From CAZTKP01 sp964614215 (GTDB lineage Bacteria > UBP6 > UBA1177): a DNA stretch of 7,294 nucleotides. Below, piece after piece: positions 6,112 through 7,294 of the stretch. The stretch lies in assembly GCA_964614215.1 (NCBI GenBank), contig CAZTKP010000134.1:1-7294 (forward strand). The letters are read 5' to 3'. A program made the translations under genes and the position numbers. The number at the start of each line of letters is the position of its first letter. Position 1 is the stretch's first letter. Below the pieces are notes generated by a model, which saw only the letters and a program-made list of their open reading frames with translations, had not been told where the DNA came from and searched no databases.

Positions 6112-6660
6112 ATGAAGTTGAAACTTTTAATTTTTGGTGCTTTTTTACTTTTCACATTTAATGCATCCGCAAAACCTGAAATGTACGTCGCTCCCACTTT
6201 CGGAATGGGATTTTCCTTTGACACTCACAATACTGTCGGTTTCCTTGCAGGATTGGATATTGTCTGGAAAGTCTGGGAAAACAACAGAAAAGCGCCCGGA
6301 AAAATGTTCGCGGGAATTGATACCGGATTTGAATACTGGTTTCCTACAAACGATTATTTTAATTTTAAAAGACACCGTCTTGACTGGCCTGTAACAGGTT
6401 ACTTTTCATACGAATTTAAGATCAATGCAGGCCCTTTGACATACATCGGACCTCACATAGGCATGGGAATCGGACTCAACCTTGAACATGATGACTATGT
6501 GAACCGAAACAATCAGACTTCATTTTATCCTTCCTTTGCCGGTGCATTCGGCGGAAGTCTTGTCTTTGCGAACAACTGGGTCGTCAAACAGAGCTTCACA
6601 TGGGGTGTCGGCAACAGAGGCTGGGGTTCATTCAATGTTGAGGCAAGTTACAGATTCTAA
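6112..6660 (+). CDS. Putative small outer-membrane beta-barrel protein
   Basis: This 182-residue protein has a classical signal peptide: KLK, a hydrophobic core LLIFGAFLLFTF, and a likely signal peptidase I cut after ASA at residue 20. The mature part is rich in alternating aromatic and small residues (MYVAPTFGMGFSF 24-36, YIGPHIGMGIGLNL 111-124, SFAGAFGGSLVFANNW 141-156) and ends VEASYRF. A C-terminal Phe after alternating residues is the usual recognition signal of the outer-membrane Bam machinery. The length would suit an eight-stranded barrel. I cannot assign a specific family or ligand. The start follows GGGGAGGAT with a 4-base gap and is convincing. The gene lies 76 bases after the DUF1566 lipoprotein and only 10 bases from the convergent CvpA-like gene. 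It may be a structural porin-like or adhesin-like protein; no cysteines or catalytic motif are visible. Confidence 0.75.
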   Translation: MKLKLLIFGAFLLFTFNASAKPEMYVAPTFGMGFSFDTHNTVGFLAGLDIVWKVWENNRKAPGKMFAGIDTGFEYWFPTNDYFNFKRHRLDWPVTGYFSYEFKINAGPLTYIGPHIGMGIGLNLEHDDYVNRNNQTSFYPSFAGAFGGSLVFANNWVVKQSFTWGVGNRGWGSFNVEASYRF

Positions 6661-6670
6661 GCTCCTCTGA

Positions 6671-7141
6671 TCAGAAGAATACCATTCCTGTCTTATCAAC
6701 GATCATTTTAGCAAGATTGTAGATCAGAGAGTCTTTTGCAAATGGTTGAAGTTCAATGAAAACTCCTTTTGTAAGAAGGGCATCGAAGATATAGATCATG
6801 ATAAAAAGGATGAAAAGTCCTTTAAAAAAACCGGCTCCTACTCCTATCGTTTTGTTAACTTCACCAAGTGCACCTTCTCTTGCTTTGATAAGCCCTTTTA
6901 ATGCGAAGAAAAATATCTGATAGACGGCAAAATAAACAACAAGAAATGCTACGATATAAAAACTTGAATAAAGTCTTGCTCCGGCAAAGGATTTCAACGC
7001 TGCCTCGACTGAGGGGAAATTGAAAACAATAAAGACCAGAACCATGACTCCTATCTTGAGCAGTTCTCTGAAACCGCCTGTCAGGTATCCGGCAACCATT
7101 GCAAGAACAAGGAACAAAACTGCAAAAATATCGAAAAACAT
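6671..7141 (-). CDS. CvpA family membrane protein
   Basis: This 156-residue inner-membrane protein has four hydrophobic segments (about 4-22, 27-43, 58-83 and 101-123), matching the CvpA/colicin V production family (PF02674) in length and layout. Family-like features are the N-terminal DIFAVLFLVLAMVAGYLTGGFRELLKIG (residues 4-31, with the G-x-x-x-G-F-R-E-L turn after the first helix), a central E-V-N-K-T-I-G followed by GAGFFKGLFIL (102-112), and a C-terminal amphipathic stretch DSLIYNLAKMIV (137-148). CvpA was named for colicin V export in Escherichia coli and is widely conserved with an envelope-related role; its exact activity is not settled. AAGGAGG lies 7 bases before the ATG (7149-7155), so the start is secure. 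It converges on the beta-barrel gene with a 10-base gap and no visible terminator. No purF neighbour, the E. coli partner of cvpA, is in the window. Confidence 0.82.
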   Translation of the reverse strand: MFFDIFAVLFLVLAMVAGYLTGGFRELLKIGVMVLVFIVFNFPSVEAALKSFAGARLYSSFYIVAFLVVYFAVYQIFFFALKGLIKAREGALGEVNKTIGVGAGFFKGLFILFIMIYIFDALLTKGVFIELQPFAKDSLIYNLAKMIVDKTGMVFF

Positions 7142-7168
7142 AGATTTTCCTCCTTAAAAACTGAGCTA

Positions 7169-7196
7169 TTTTTACAGTTATTACCCTAAAATTCAA
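7169..7196 (-). promoter_or_regulatory. Weak promoter candidate for the CvpA-family gene
   Basis: On the minus strand TTGAAT (7191-7196) and TAAAAA (7169-7174) are 16 bases apart, each with four of six consensus matches. It sits 28 bases before the ATG and 14 bases before the ribosome binding site. AT-rich sequence makes such matches common, so this is a modest candidate. Confidence 0.25.
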
Positions 7197-7236
7197 GTTG
7201 TTTGTCGCCTATCTTAAATTAATTAGGTACGCACCT

Positions 7237-7259
7237 GTTGATTTTAAAAAACTATCAAC
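7237..7259. promoter_or_regulatory. Inverted repeat overlapping the promoter, possible operator
   Basis: GTTGAT (7237-7242) and ATCAAC (7254-7259) are exact 6-base inverted copies around an 11-base AT-rich centre. They cover the -35 box and reach two bases from the -10 box. The spacing between half-site centres is 17 bases, so it is not a standard 10-11 base helical repeat. It may be chance or a repressor site. Confidence 0.25.
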
Positions 7260-7266
7260 CTATAAT
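7238..7266 (+). promoter_or_regulatory. Near-consensus sigma70 promoter for a gene beyond the window
   Basis: TTGATT (7238-7243) and a perfect TATAAT (7261-7266) are spaced by the optimal 17 bases. Transcription would start near 7273 and run off the window. The last bases, TTTTGGAG (7287-7294), look like the beginning of a ribosome binding site, so a plus-strand gene probably begins within about 10 bases outside. This makes the region a divergent one with the CvpA-family gene. Confidence 0.6.
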
Positions 7267-7294
7267 TTCGGGTCACGGATCTTTTCTTTTGGAG

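Noticed and set aside
6666..6675. Perfect 10-base palindrome TCTGATCAGA between convergent genes
   Set aside because: No room for a loop and no T tract; expected by chance at this length.

Overview
The window comes from a Gram-negative bacterium, most likely an uncultured one represented by a draft assembly. It shows two lipoproteins with lipobox cysteines, an outer-membrane beta-barrel candidate ending in Phe, and a run of exactly 100 N at 2348-2447, which looks like a scaffolding placeholder. Base composition is moderately AT-rich by eye. Lipoproteins with Thr-Gly-Asp/Asn linkers, Cys-rich modules of the 'CGN...DEVCDGG' type and DUF1566 domains are common in Myxococcota-like or other deltaproteobacterial lineages. 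Membrane-anchored AraC regulators are most familiar from Bacteroidota. The lineage therefore stays open.

Layout. On the minus strand, 17-1891 is a complete OPT-family oligopeptide transporter. Upstream of it, 1997-2296 (minus) is a small Cys-rich lipoprotein of unknown function. After the gap, a plus-strand operon begins inside missing sequence. It contains the C-terminal part of a half-size ArsP_1/DUF318-type permease (2448-2750), a second half-size permease overlapping it by ATGA (2747-3265), and, one base later, a membrane-bound AraC-family regulator (3267-4418). A short hairpin followed by a T-rich tract (4415-4444) could end this operon. Next come a lipoprotein with two DUF1566 domains and a Thr-Gly-Asp/Asn repeat linker (4515-6035) and a small outer-membrane beta-barrel candidate (6112-6660) with its own promoter-like sequence. 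A convergent CvpA-family membrane protein follows (6671-7141, minus). The last 150 bases are a divergent intergenic region with a near-consensus plus-strand promoter and a ribosome-binding-site-like GGAG at the very edge, so another gene probably starts just outside.

How the genes work together. Only the permease pair plus AraC regulator looks like a true functional unit: two membrane halves that probably assemble into one transporter, encoded with a regulator that has its own membrane sensor region. The other genes look like independent envelope functions. The points most worth a second look are the split permease/regulator operon, the exact 16-residue cysteine period in the small lipoprotein, and the protein-level conservation of the Thr-Gly repeat. 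I see no clear evidence of a wholly new system, RNA genes, mobile elements or CRISPR.
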